Assembly (NCBI GenBank): GCA_034432655.1
Contig: DAOUBP010000091.1
Location: 1-53,496, forward strand
Length of the DNA: 53,496 bases
Reading direction: 5' to 3'
DNA from: DAOUBP01 sp034432655
GTDB lineage: Bacteria; Chloroflexota; Anaerolineae; CG2-30-64-16
Under the pieces are notes generated by a model that ran no database searches, was not told where the DNA came from, and was given only the letters and a program-made list of their open reading frames with translations. The translations under genes and the position numbers were made by a program. Numbering within the stretch: position 1 is the stretch's first letter; each line of letters begins with the position of its first letter. Below, one piece after another: positions 7,967 to 16,379 of this stretch.

Positions 7967-9720
7967 TGCACAAACTCATAGAGAACCACCGGGCTGCTGC
8001 CTGTCCTGACTGTAGCGATGTGTTTCAACGACGCAGGCACACGGCCCGGGTCCAACAAAAAGCTCAGATGGGGCCGCAGTTGCACTTCCCAGCCATCAAC
8101 AGCCAAATACCGGGCACCTTTCACCCTGGCATAGGCCACCACCTCCGTCCAGGAAGCTGCAGGAGTAGGCGCCCACCGCAGCCCGGCGTGAAATGCAATG
8201 GCCGGATAACGGGCCATAACCACACTCTCAGCATCCGGGTGCAGTTCACGCAAGGCCTGCGCGGCGACCAGGTGGCCAAGTTGAAACGAATTGGTTTGCT
8301 GCAGCGCAGCCCACAGGCGAGGGGCTTGCCACAGCAGCAGGACAAGGGTCAACAGGGCAGGCACAGAACGCAACAACCACCCCCGTAATGCATGCCTCAT
8401 GCCCGGCATCAACGCGGCACAAGAGTCAGCCAGCCACGACCCCAGCCAGGCTACTCCGCCGCCCATCCACACCAGGGCCGGCAACAGCACACCGGCGACG
8501 TACCGGTCCTGAATGAAAAACGGCAAGAAACTCAGCGGCCCGACCAGCGAAGCCATCAACAACAACTCACCGCGCCAGCGGGAAACGTTCCAGGGCCTGA
8601 CGAACAGCCCCAGAGCTATCAAGCCGGTCAGCGGCCAGGGAATCAGTCGGTCGCTAAAAACAGAAGCCAACAAGTCACGCAAATTGACACGCAGCTGCTG
8701 CGCAAAAGCCCCGGGATCACCAGCGATCGCCTCCAGCAAACCCTGGCTCTCGCTGCCCGGTGAAAACAGATACACCTCGCCACTAACCGGATCGAGACCC
8801 CAGGTTGCCTGATCAAAAGCAGCCACGTCACCATACGCCAGGCCCCGGGCGCTGACGTAAGTGGAACCCGCCTCCTCAATCAACTGCCATTTGCCGGTCA
8901 GCCCGTGCAGCGCAATCAGGTACGGGCTGATCACCACGACAAAAGCCACCAGGGCCAACCCAATGCCGACCACCGCCCTGCGCCACTTGTTCCGCTCTGC
9001 TCCCAGGGGGAATATTACCTGCAGCAAGCCCAACATACCAAGGCCGGCCGCCAGATAGAGCAAAGCTTCCGAACGAGTCAGATAAGCCAAACCCACCGCC
9101 AACCCGCCAAGCACGTATGCCCCTGTCCGATACGTTTCCAGTGCGACCAACCACATCCACCAGGACAAACCGATCAACAACAGATAGAGCGGTTCGGTCA
9201 ACGTCCCCCACAACGGGATCCCTGCCGTCAGGGCAGGATAGACCGCAGCAATCGCGGCGGCTGCCAGCCCGGCTGCGCGACCGGTCAAGCGCGTGGTCAG
9301 GCCATAAATGGGGAGGACAAGCAATGTTCCGCAAACCACGTACAGAAAACCACTGCCGATCATCATGGCCGTAGAACTATCTGGCGCCGCAAATGTACCT
9401 GCCATCGACGCTACCGCTGCGGCCAACAGCGGAAACAGAGGCGAAAAATGAACCCCGGAAATGCCGAAAAACCGATAGCCCTCCCCGGCCAACAGGCTCT
9501 GTCCTAACCAAAGATAGAAGGGCTCATCACCCCAAACGATCCGTGGCTGGCTGATCCAGTAAATACGCACTGCCAGGGCCAGCAACATGATCGCATAAAG
9601 CGGCCAAAGTCCGCCTTGCCGAGCACCACTCTCGGATAGCACCCGGCCGGGCCCGCTGACCGGCGCAGCGTTATGCGGCGTTGGCACGTCACGCCTGAGG
9701 AGCCGGACCTGCACGGTCAT
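7963..9720 (-). CDS. GT-C type glycosyltransferase (PMT/ArnT-like), paralogue of the gene at 4417-6129
   Basis: With the chosen start the protein has 585 residues, many membrane segments and the acidic loop motif VWGDEPFYL (D65/E66). The reading frame is open to 9852, but that extension would run through the end of the methyltransferase gene. ATG at 9720 makes the same ATGA overlap seen throughout this operon and is preferred. The C-terminal soluble region resembles that of the 4417-6129 protein. The likely reaction is transfer of a sugar from a polyprenyl-phosphate donor outside the cell membrane; donor sugar and acceptor are unknown. Confidence 0.85.
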   Translation of the reverse strand: MTVQVRLLRRDVPTPHNAAPVSGPGRVLSESGARQGGLWPLYAIMLLALAVRIYWISQPRIVWGDEPFYLWLGQSLLAGEGYRFFGISGVHFSPLFPLLAAAVASMAGTFAAPDSSTAMMIGSGFLYVVCGTLLVLPIYGLTTRLTGRAAGLAAAAIAAVYPALTAGIPLWGTLTEPLYLLLIGLSWWMWLVALETYRTGAYVLGGLAVGLAYLTRSEALLYLAAGLGMLGLLQVIFPLGAERNKWRRAVVGIGLALVAFVVVISPYLIALHGLTGKWQLIEEAGSTYVSARGLAYGDVAAFDQATWGLDPVSGEVYLFSPGSESQGLLEAIAGDPGAFAQQLRVNLRDLLASVFSDRLIPWPLTGLIALGLFVRPWNVSRWRGELLLMASLVGPLSFLPFFIQDRYVAGVLLPALVWMGGGVAWLGSWLADSCAALMPGMRHALRGWLLRSVPALLTLVLLLWQAPRLWAALQQTNSFQLGHLVAAQALRELHPDAESVVMARYPAIAFHAGLRWAPTPAASWTEVVAYARVKGARYLAVDGWEVQLRPHLSFLLDPGRVPASLKHIATVRTGSSPVVLYEFVQ

Positions 9721-10379
9721 CCACGACCTCCGAACCCGGCCTCTGCTGTAAACCCATATGTCACCACCTGCAGCCCAGGAATCGTTTCCACCGGACGGCT
9801 GGCAATGAGATTGAGCCCCGGCACGCGCGCGAGCAAGGCCTCTGCTTCCCACGGGCTGATCACCAACACAAGCCGGCCAGCAGGATGCAGATGTTGTCGG
9901 GCCCCTTCCACAATCTGGGCTAAAAAGGCCAGCCGCTTGCGTTCCAAAACCGGCTGCGTCAGGCGCATCAGCAGATTGGCCAGAGGCCCCACCCGGCGCA
10001 ATGTCGTGGTCAACAAGCGGCTGAATTCCGTCTCATCGCCGCGCATCGGCGGGTTGCAGGCGATGACATCATAAGGACCTTCCACGGCGTCAAAAAGATC
10101 AGAGCGCAAAACGCGCATCTGGACGCCGTTCAATGCTGCATTATGCTGAGCCTGTTTCAGCGCGCGGGGGCTGATGTCAGTGGCGTCCACCTGCCAGCCG
10201 CATAACGCCAGGTAAATCCCCACATAACCCGATCCCGTGCCCAGGTCCAGGGCGCGCCGCGTAACAGGCCTGGAGAGCGCTCGTCCTGCCTCTTGGGCCA
10301 GCAATCTAGTGTCCTGACGCACGTTACAGACCCCTAACGCGTCCTCGATGCGGATGAGGGGCGGCTCCCAAGCGCTCAT
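9717..10379 (-). CDS. Class I SAM-dependent methyltransferase, HemK/RsmC-like (MTS domain)
   Basis: The 220-residue protein carries motif I LDLGTGSGYVGIYLA, the acidic post-I residue in DATDIS and motif IV CNPPM. The NPP signature is shared by HemK/PrmC, RsmC-like and small-molecule N-methyltransferases, so the target may be protein glutamine, RNA or a sugar/amine. It sits between DUF2304 and a GT-C gene, with ATGA overlaps on both sides. That hints at a role in modifying the envelope product, but a housekeeping activity cannot be excluded. Confidence 0.8.
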   Translation of the reverse strand: MSAWEPPLIRIEDALGVCNVRQDTRLLAQEAGRALSRPVTRRALDLGTGSGYVGIYLALCGWQVDATDISPRALKQAQHNAALNGVQMRVLRSDLFDAVEGPYDVIACNPPMRGDETEFSRLLTTTLRRVGPLANLLMRLTQPVLERKRLAFLAQIVEGARQHLHPAGRLVLVISPWEAEALLARVPGLNLIASRPVETIPGLQVVTYGFTAEAGFGGRG

Positions 10380-10777
10380 TGTACCGGCTCCTCACCCTGT
10401 GGCGCTGCCGGCCGGCCGTGCTCCACTTGCTCGCGCAGCCGCTGCACTTCGTGCCAGAGCAGACCCAGTTCTTGCGTCAACACCTTGAGATGCTCAGCCT
10501 GCTGCGAAATCGTCAACGACAACTGAAAAATAAGCAAAAACAATCCGATGACAGCCAACAAGAGCAGTAAGGCAGGGGGATAGTCAAAGCCCAAAGCGTA
10601 GGCCAGCGAATCCAACCAGTCAATCACTAGCGGAGCTATTACCAGGCTGATGCCGGCCAGCAACCACAGCAAAGCATACCGCTCTTGCAACTTACGCGTG
10701 CGGACCAGATTCACCACGAAAATCAGAACGGCCAGGCCCAAGCCGAAAATATAGAGACGTGTGCGCGGATCAATCAT
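10376..10777 (-). CDS. DUF2304 small membrane protein
   Basis: The protein has 133 residues with three hydrophobic segments and a C-terminal helical, probably coiled-coil tail (HLKVLTQELGLLWHEVQRLR). The family mark is RKLQERYALLWLLAGISL followed by a FDYPPALLLLLAV segment. DUF2304 proteins are commonly encoded next to a DPM1-like GT2, as here, and are thought to help anchor or assist it. A longer frame begins at 10840, but ATG at 10777 has an AGAGGTGG ribosome site and an ATGA overlap with the GT2 gene, so the shorter form is chosen. Confidence 0.85.
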   Translation of the reverse strand: MIDPRTRLYIFGLGLAVLIFVVNLVRTRKLQERYALLWLLAGISLVIAPLVIDWLDSLAYALGFDYPPALLLLLAVIGLFLLIFQLSLTISQQAEHLKVLTQELGLLWHEVQRLREQVEHGRPAAPQGEEPVQ

Positions 10778-11514
10778 GACCACCTCTGAGCACTGGCGCG
10801 CGTCTTTTGACGCAAAATCACCATGGCGATCGCCAGCCACATCTTGCTCACATAGTAGAAAGGCTTCCAGCCGCTATGCATAGAAGTGCCGGAGAGGCGC
10901 TCCCGCATGGTAACCGGCACCTCCGTGACGCGAAACCCTGCGTAATGCAGCACCAATAACGTGTCGGCATCAGGGTAATCCACCGGATAATTGTCGAAAG
11001 CGAAGAAGCGCAATGCCTCAGCGTTCAAAGCCTGAAAGCCGGAGGTCGGATCGGTCACTTTCCGGCCGGTAATCTGCGAAACAACCCAGGCAAAGATCAG
11101 CATGCCAACGCGTTTTACCCACGGTTGACGGTAGTTCATCCGGCCCCGAAAACGTGAACCGATCGCCACATCTGCCGCGCCGGAGGCCACCGCTGCGGCC
11201 AGGACAGGGATGCCGGCAGGATCATGCTGGCCATCGGCATCTATGACCACCGCCAGGTCATAACCATGGCGCACCGCGTAACGAAAACCGGTCTGCACCG
11301 CACCGCCATAACCCAGATTGACCGGGAGGCTGACCACAAGAACGCCCAAACGGGCAGCCACCGCAGCGGTCTGATCCCGGCTGCCGTCATCCACCACCAA
11401 TACATCATACCCGGGCGCGGCCTGCAGCACTTCCGGAATGACCACAGGCAGATTAGCGGCCTCATTGTGAGCCGGCATGATGATCAACCGACGCGCGGCC
11501 TGGTCAACGGCCAT
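10774..11514 (-). CDS. GT2 family glycosyltransferase (DPM1-like), partner of DUF2304
   Basis: The 246-residue GT-A enzyme has LIIMPAHNEAANLPVVIPE, VVDDGSRDQT and the DxD-type metal motif VIDADGQHDP. This matches dolichyl/polyprenyl-phosphate mannosyl- or glucosyltransferases. It has no membrane domain of its own, and the next gene (DUF2304) probably supplies it. It overlaps the deacetylase gene by 11 bases, and GGAGG lies shortly before the ATG. Together with the second GT2 gene it gives the operon two potential makers of lipid-linked donor sugars. Confidence 0.9.
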   Translation of the reverse strand: MAVDQAARRLIIMPAHNEAANLPVVIPEVLQAAPGYDVLVVDDGSRDQTAAVAARLGVLVVSLPVNLGYGGAVQTGFRYAVRHGYDLAVVIDADGQHDPAGIPVLAAAVASGAADVAIGSRFRGRMNYRQPWVKRVGMLIFAWVVSQITGRKVTDPTSGFQALNAEALRFFAFDNYPVDYPDADTLLVLHYAGFRVTEVPVTMRERLSGTSMHSGWKPFYYVSKMWLAIAMVILRQKTRASAQRWS

Positions 11515-12487
11515 CTCCGGCCTCCCTTGCGTTGCGGCCCGGCGCGTGTTCTGCCGCCCACGCTGCTATCAGCTCGCGCGTTGGCACCAGGGAATAGAAG
11601 CGGCTGAGCTGAGCCAAAATATGCTCAAAGAGTCTTTTCTTACGCGTCCAGGCCTGCGTAAGGAAACGGTAGGAAGCCAGGGCCGCATCGGGCACGGCAT
11701 CCACCGTATCCGCCCCATGGAATAAATAGTTGATCGGCAGCCGGCGGAGGCGCGCCAATACCAGGCCGAGGTCGAAAAGCCAGCGGCCGGTACTCAGCAC
11801 AAACGTACTATGAATGGGCAGGCGCAGCAACGGTGCAGTGGTCACCGGCACCTCCCAGACAGATTCCCCGAAAGCCCTTCTTCGCGCACAAACCAAATCC
11901 GCAATCCTCACATTCGATATCCGAAACGGCCGCAGCGGCGCGAGGCCAAAGGCCGTTCTGCCGTAATGAGTGGGATCAACTCGCCCACGCGCCAGAACAC
12001 CCTGCACCAGTCGTAACACAGGCGCGTAAAACGAAGGCAACAATGACGAATCGTACAGATAGCCGAGTTCCGTCAGTATCTGCGGCAACGCCGGGTTGAA
12101 GCTGAAACCCGGCGCCTTGAATCCCACAGGCCACTGACCGGCGGCCTGTGCAATTCTGTCGCCCGCTTCAGCGATATCTGCCCGCAACTCCCGGACGCTC
12201 AGCCGTGCATAACCGTTGCGGTGGCCGGCCGAATGATTCGCCACTTCGTGGCCACGGCGCACAATCTCCTGCACCACAGCGTTTTGCGCCGGCAAGTCGC
12301 GGCCGCAGACAAAAAAGGTCGCCCGCACAGAGAAGCGGTCGAACAGATCAAGCCAACGCGGAACACCCTCCTTGAAAGCCAAAGCAGGGGTTTCTGCCGG
12401 GACCGCCTGGCCGATGCTTTCATAGTAGACCCACAAATCGTCCACATCAACCTGCAGGGTACCTATCGGCTTATCGTTGCTGCTCAT
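11504..12487 (-). CDS. Polysaccharide deacetylase (NodB homology, carbohydrate esterase 4 type)
   Basis: The 327-residue protein has the catalytic start TLQVDVDDLW (Asp pair), FFVCGRDL and the metal motif HEVANHSAGH, with the two His four residues apart. No signal peptide is visible, so it acts on a cytoplasmic or membrane-associated precursor, as in the PuuE/lipid-linked-sugar deacetylase branch. The inferred role is removal of an N-acetyl or formyl group from a sugar of the glycan. It has ATGA overlap with the histidine kinase gene. Confidence 0.87.
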   Translation of the reverse strand: MSSNDKPIGTLQVDVDDLWVYYESIGQAVPAETPALAFKEGVPRWLDLFDRFSVRATFFVCGRDLPAQNAVVQEIVRRGHEVANHSAGHRNGYARLSVRELRADIAEAGDRIAQAAGQWPVGFKAPGFSFNPALPQILTELGYLYDSSLLPSFYAPVLRLVQGVLARGRVDPTHYGRTAFGLAPLRPFRISNVRIADLVCARRRAFGESVWEVPVTTAPLLRLPIHSTFVLSTGRWLFDLGLVLARLRRLPINYLFHGADTVDAVPDAALASYRFLTQAWTRKKRLFEHILAQLSRFYSLVPTRELIAAWAAEHAPGRNAREAGDGR

Positions 12488-14874
12488 CCCGAACTTTCAG
12501 CGCTTTTTCTTTTTTCTGTTCTCAGCCGTCCAGCCGGCGTTGTAAAGTCAATCGTCGGCGGTTCATCCACATGCAACCGGATGGGCAACTCCACATGAAA
12601 GCGACTGCCAAGGCCGTTGATCCCTTCGCTTTCAACCCAAATCCGGCCATTATGCCGCTCCACGATGTGTCGGCAGATGCTCAATCCCAGGCCTGCACCA
12701 CGATACGCCCGACGCTCGCTCCCATCTACCTGATAAAAACGATCAAACACCCTCTCTTGCTCCTCAGGAGGTATTCCGATCCCCGTATCGGAAACGGTTA
12801 GCAGCACACGGTCACCGCGCTGTTTACCGCTCACTACGATCTTGCCGCCGGCCGGGGTAAACTTGATCGCGTTTTCGACCAGATTGGTCAGCACCTGCTC
12901 CAGTCGCATCCGGTCACCGTCAATTTCGGGCAGGTCATCGGCCAGGTCGAGAAAGAGCTGCAAGCCGGCCTCTTCGGCCAGGGGAGCCAACTTAGCCGTA
13001 ACGCTTTGCGTCATGGCCGACAGCGACACCTCTGACAGGTGAAGCTTAACCCGCCCGGCCTCCATGCGCGAGAACTCCAACAAGTCATCAATCATGCGCT
13101 GCAGTACTGTAGTCTGGGTGCGCACAGTGCGTAAAAAGTCCTCCTGTAACTCGGTGACCGGCCCCGTCTTACCCATCAGGATGATCTCCACAAACCCCTT
13201 AATGGAGTGCAACGGTGTGCGAAGTTCGTGGCTGACCACCGACAGAAAGTTGGACTTCATCCGCTCAAGTTCCTTTTGGGCGGTGATATCTCGCAATACA
13301 GCGACCACCCCACTGACGTTCTCACTGGCGTCCAGCACCGGCGAAGCTAACACACCATAGATGCGTGCATCCCCCTCACGCTCCGCGTCGCCGTGACCGA
13401 GGACCGCCGGAAATTCCAGTTCACGGATCTGTTCCTTCCCGTCTCGTAACGTGTCTGCCAGGAGGGTCACAAATGCGCGCAAAGATTGCACATCCGATTC
13501 AAGATAACGGGCCAAAGGCACACCGGCCGGCGGCTCAACCTCCAATCCCAGAATCCTGCGGGCGACCGGGTTCATCAGAATCAGAGCCAGGTCAGGGTCT
13601 ACGACAACCACACCATCACCAATCCCCGCCAGCACAGCTTCCAGCTCTCGCCGCTTCTCCCAGGCATCCTGGTAGTAGCGCGCGTTTTCGGTGGCTGTAG
13701 CCGCAAAATAGGCAAAGCTGGTCAACAGCTGTTCGGTGACGTTAAGGCCGCGCACTATCTCATCCGAAGACGCAACAGCAGGATGGTCCGCCACAAACAA
13801 CGCACCGATGGGCCGGCCCCGCGAAACCAAAGGTGTGACAAAGCACGGATGACCTCCCATGAGCTCGCCCAACTGACTGTCCTGATAAGCTGCCAGCCGG
13901 GTTGGTCTGCCGGCCTCTAATGCTTCGACCAAGGATGGCTCCTTAGCCACTGACAGACGAAACGCCGTTAGCCCGGCCACCGCCGAGGATCTGACACTGC
14001 CTTCGAGAACGGCCCGCTCAAAGGAAGACTCATCACCCTCCAACAGCCCCATGGCACAATGGCTGCTGCCCGTCACACTGTGCAAGGACTCGACCACCAG
14101 GCGAGGTGTCTCCTCAACACGCAAAGCGGTTGCCAGGGTCTTCGCCACCTCCTGCAACGCCCGTAATTCCAGAACTCGATTTCCCAAATCGGTAGCCGTC
14201 CGTTGCAACACATCGGTTTTCTGGGCAAGCGCCGCCTGTTGCTGCAGCAATGCCTGTTCCAAAGCCAGCGCTCGCATAGCGTGCTGATTAAGCTGCCAGG
14301 CTAACAAAACCACACCCACCAGCCACACCCACAGCAAAATGTAGTGATTCAAAAAAGTTCTGTCCACCACAAAAGCCAGGTTCCCCGTGGCCAGATAAAG
14401 GGCCAGGACGTAAGATGGCCCGAACATGAACGGCACCCATACCATCCCCGGAAGAACGGTTGATAGGCCGGCCGCTTTTAGCGCCAGCACGATCAACACC
14501 ATGTAAAGCGGGCTGCCCAATCCACCATCCATCCAGATCAATGCGCTGACAAAAAAGCCATCCAAGACGAAAAGCATATACGCAACACCCGCATCAAGAG
14601 AAGAAATCTCCCGACGCGAATGCCTGCTCAGCCAAAAGATGGTGGCTGACAGGGCGATGAAACCATACATGCCCAGGATGGGCAACCACGGGCCCGGCCG
14701 GCCGGCTTCGCGCACTCGCCAGAACACCCAGGCTCCCAGCAACACCAGGGTCCACCGGGTAGGGATATCTACCAGGCGCTGAATACGCATCAGCCTCGAC
14801 ACAGGACCCGCCCCAGGTGTCGCTGGCCCGTCACTGCCTTTCTTATCCACTGCTGCGTCCATCTCACGCATCAT
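12484..14874 (-). CDS. Membrane sensor histidine kinase with GAF and PAS domains
   Basis: The 796-residue protein has about six N-terminal membrane segments (40-195) and a coiled-coil stretch (200-245). Then come a GAF domain (about 240-400), a PAS domain (about 408-530), HisKA with phospho-acceptor H549 (SHELRTPLHS), and HATPase_c with N-box NLVENAIKF, G1 DTGIGIP and G2 GAGLGLS. It is a complete kinase. It sits inside the operon headed by the response regulator at 23058-23747, with three exported-protein genes between them, so they are the probable pair. Overlaps with both neighbours are ATGA. The signal sensed is unknown. Confidence 0.93.
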   Translation of the reverse strand: MMREMDAAVDKKGSDGPATPGAGPVSRLMRIQRLVDIPTRWTLVLLGAWVFWRVREAGRPGPWLPILGMYGFIALSATIFWLSRHSRREISSLDAGVAYMLFVLDGFFVSALIWMDGGLGSPLYMVLIVLALKAAGLSTVLPGMVWVPFMFGPSYVLALYLATGNLAFVVDRTFLNHYILLWVWLVGVVLLAWQLNQHAMRALALEQALLQQQAALAQKTDVLQRTATDLGNRVLELRALQEVAKTLATALRVEETPRLVVESLHSVTGSSHCAMGLLEGDESSFERAVLEGSVRSSAVAGLTAFRLSVAKEPSLVEALEAGRPTRLAAYQDSQLGELMGGHPCFVTPLVSRGRPIGALFVADHPAVASSDEIVRGLNVTEQLLTSFAYFAATATENARYYQDAWEKRRELEAVLAGIGDGVVVVDPDLALILMNPVARRILGLEVEPPAGVPLARYLESDVQSLRAFVTLLADTLRDGKEQIRELEFPAVLGHGDAEREGDARIYGVLASPVLDASENVSGVVAVLRDITAQKELERMKSNFLSVVSHELRTPLHSIKGFVEIILMGKTGPVTELQEDFLRTVRTQTTVLQRMIDDLLEFSRMEAGRVKLHLSEVSLSAMTQSVTAKLAPLAEEAGLQLFLDLADDLPEIDGDRMRLEQVLTNLVENAIKFTPAGGKIVVSGKQRGDRVLLTVSDTGIGIPPEEQERVFDRFYQVDGSERRAYRGAGLGLSICRHIVERHNGRIWVESEGINGLGSRFHVELPIRLHVDEPPTIDFTTPAGRLRTEKRKSAESSG

Positions 14875-16376
14875 CTCGGCCCTTGAATGGTCGGCACCGG
14901 GGTTGGGGTTGGTAAATTGGGCACAGGAGGCGCCTCCGTGGGCCCAGGACCGGGCTGCGAAGGTGCGGCCTCAGGCGACAAAACAGGGAGCCAGGGCTGC
15001 GTCGGGATCACGCTTGGGGTCAGCGTTGCAGTTGTGGTAGGCGTTCGCGTCGGCGCAGGGCGCCGTGTTGGTGTCCAGGTCGCAGTCTGGATGGCCGTTG
15101 CGGTAGGTGACGGCGTCCAAGACGGAGATGGGGTCGGGGTCAACGTAGCTGTAGGTGTAGACGTACGGGTTGGCGATGGTGTATGGGTTGGCGTCTCGGT
15201 GGGAAACGGAACAGTGGCCGTAAATGTAGGTACCGGTGTAGGCTGAAAAGGCACAAGCTTGCGTGCCCAAATCCCATCATCGGTGGCGGCAAACAGCACA
15301 TCCCGTGTATCCTGATCTATAGCCAGGGCTGCAATGTGAGCTGTGCCAGGTGTGCCAAGGGCAACCCACGATACGCCGTTATCAGCGGTGACGTAAATCA
15401 TGCCGCTCTTCAGCGCAATATACAACACTTCCGCAACCCGCGGATCATTGCGCAACGCCACAACTTGTCCCCCTATCGAGCCCGCTACGGCAGGCAGGGG
15501 CAAGGACCGCCAGGAATCGCCGTTATCGGGGCTGAGCAACAGGCCATCTTGGGTGGCGGCCCAAAGGCGAATACCGAAATAGGGCGCTATAGTCAGCGCA
15601 TTGACCCGCGCGCCTGGCGCCAAAGGCCGCCAGGAAAGCCCTCCGTTGTCGGTAGCCCATAGGCTGCCGTTTTCAGATAGGGCAAACAACCGTTCCGGCG
15701 CGCTGGAGTCACCGTAGAGGGCACGCACCGGGCCCGCCTGCCGGCCACCCGGATTCTCTGCGTTTTGTGGCCATTCACCTCCTGGAGCCCATGATGCACC
15801 GCCGTCAGTGCTGCGCTGAGCACGCACGACGGTCGAAATCAGGATCAAATCCTGCTCATCGGCGCCAGGCAAGACCAGCATCGCCGATCGCGACGCCTGT
15901 CCGGGTGCCGGGCCAATGCGCACCCAGGTGTCACCGCCATCATCGGACCGGTAAAGGTGACGGTCGCCATCGGTCTCTGTAAGCGCATAGAGTTGCTGCG
16001 GCCTTCCCGGGACGTTGCGCCAGGCCACCAGAGCTGGCGCGCCCAGGACCGTCTTGGGCAGAGCAGCGTCCACACGCTGCCAACCCTTCTGACCTTGCTC
16101 CAGCCGCCACAAGCCCGTGACCGTCTCAGCGTAAATCACCCGCTGCCCACCCCGGCTGGTGACCGCCAAAGCGTACACTGCCTGACCGCGCAGGCCCACT
16201 GACTGCCAGGCGTCGGCTTGGGCCGCACCAGCCAAAGGCAGTAACGCTAACGGCGCCATAAACAAGGCCGTCGCTATGGCCAGCAGCAACCAAAATCGTG
16301 ACCCCATCTCTATAGCCGTGAACCCCAAAGATGTCCCCAGCCTACTCGAACCACTACCCGCCATTGTCCGAGACAT
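14871..16376 (-). CDS. Secreted Asp-box (BNR) beta-propeller protein with Pro-Thr-rich tail
   Basis: The 501-residue protein has a hydrophobic export segment at about 27-52. A propeller follows with five Asp-box motifs of form SxDxGxxW: 144-151 (SDDGGDTW), 189-196, 242-249, 282-289 and 330-337. From 378 to the end the chain is a low-complexity Pro/Thr/Ser tail that is a plausible O-glycosylation or cell-wall-spanning region. Such propellers resemble sortilin and plant Ycf48-like proteins. It could be a carbohydrate-binding or scaffold protein. It starts 3 bases after the TPR gene; M24 is an alternative start that still keeps the export segment. Confidence 0.85.
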   Translation of the reverse strand: MSRTMAGSGSSRLGTSLGFTAIEMGSRFWLLLAIATALFMAPLALLPLAGAAQADAWQSVGLRGQAVYALAVTSRGGQRVIYAETVTGLWRLEQGQKGWQRVDAALPKTVLGAPALVAWRNVPGRPQQLYALTETDGDRHLYRSDDGGDTWVRIGPAPGQASRSAMLVLPGADEQDLILISTVVRAQRSTDGGASWAPGGEWPQNAENPGGRQAGPVRALYGDSSAPERLFALSENGSLWATDNGGLSWRPLAPGARVNALTIAPYFGIRLWAATQDGLLLSPDNGDSWRSLPLPAVAGSIGGQVVALRNDPRVAEVLYIALKSGMIYVTADNGVSWVALGTPGTAHIAALAIDQDTRDVLFAATDDGIWARKLVPFQPTPVPTFTATVPFPTETPTHTPSPTRTSTPTATLTPTPSPSWTPSPTATAIQTATWTPTRRPAPTRTPTTTATLTPSVIPTQPWLPVLSPEAAPSQPGPGPTEAPPVPNLPTPTPVPTIQGPR

Positions 16377-16379
16377 GTC

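Noticed and set aside
14887..15246. Gly-Val repeat-like open frame on the plus strand
   Set aside because: It is the reverse reading of the Pro-Thr-Ser tail of the Asp-box protein, which produces GVGVG patterns.
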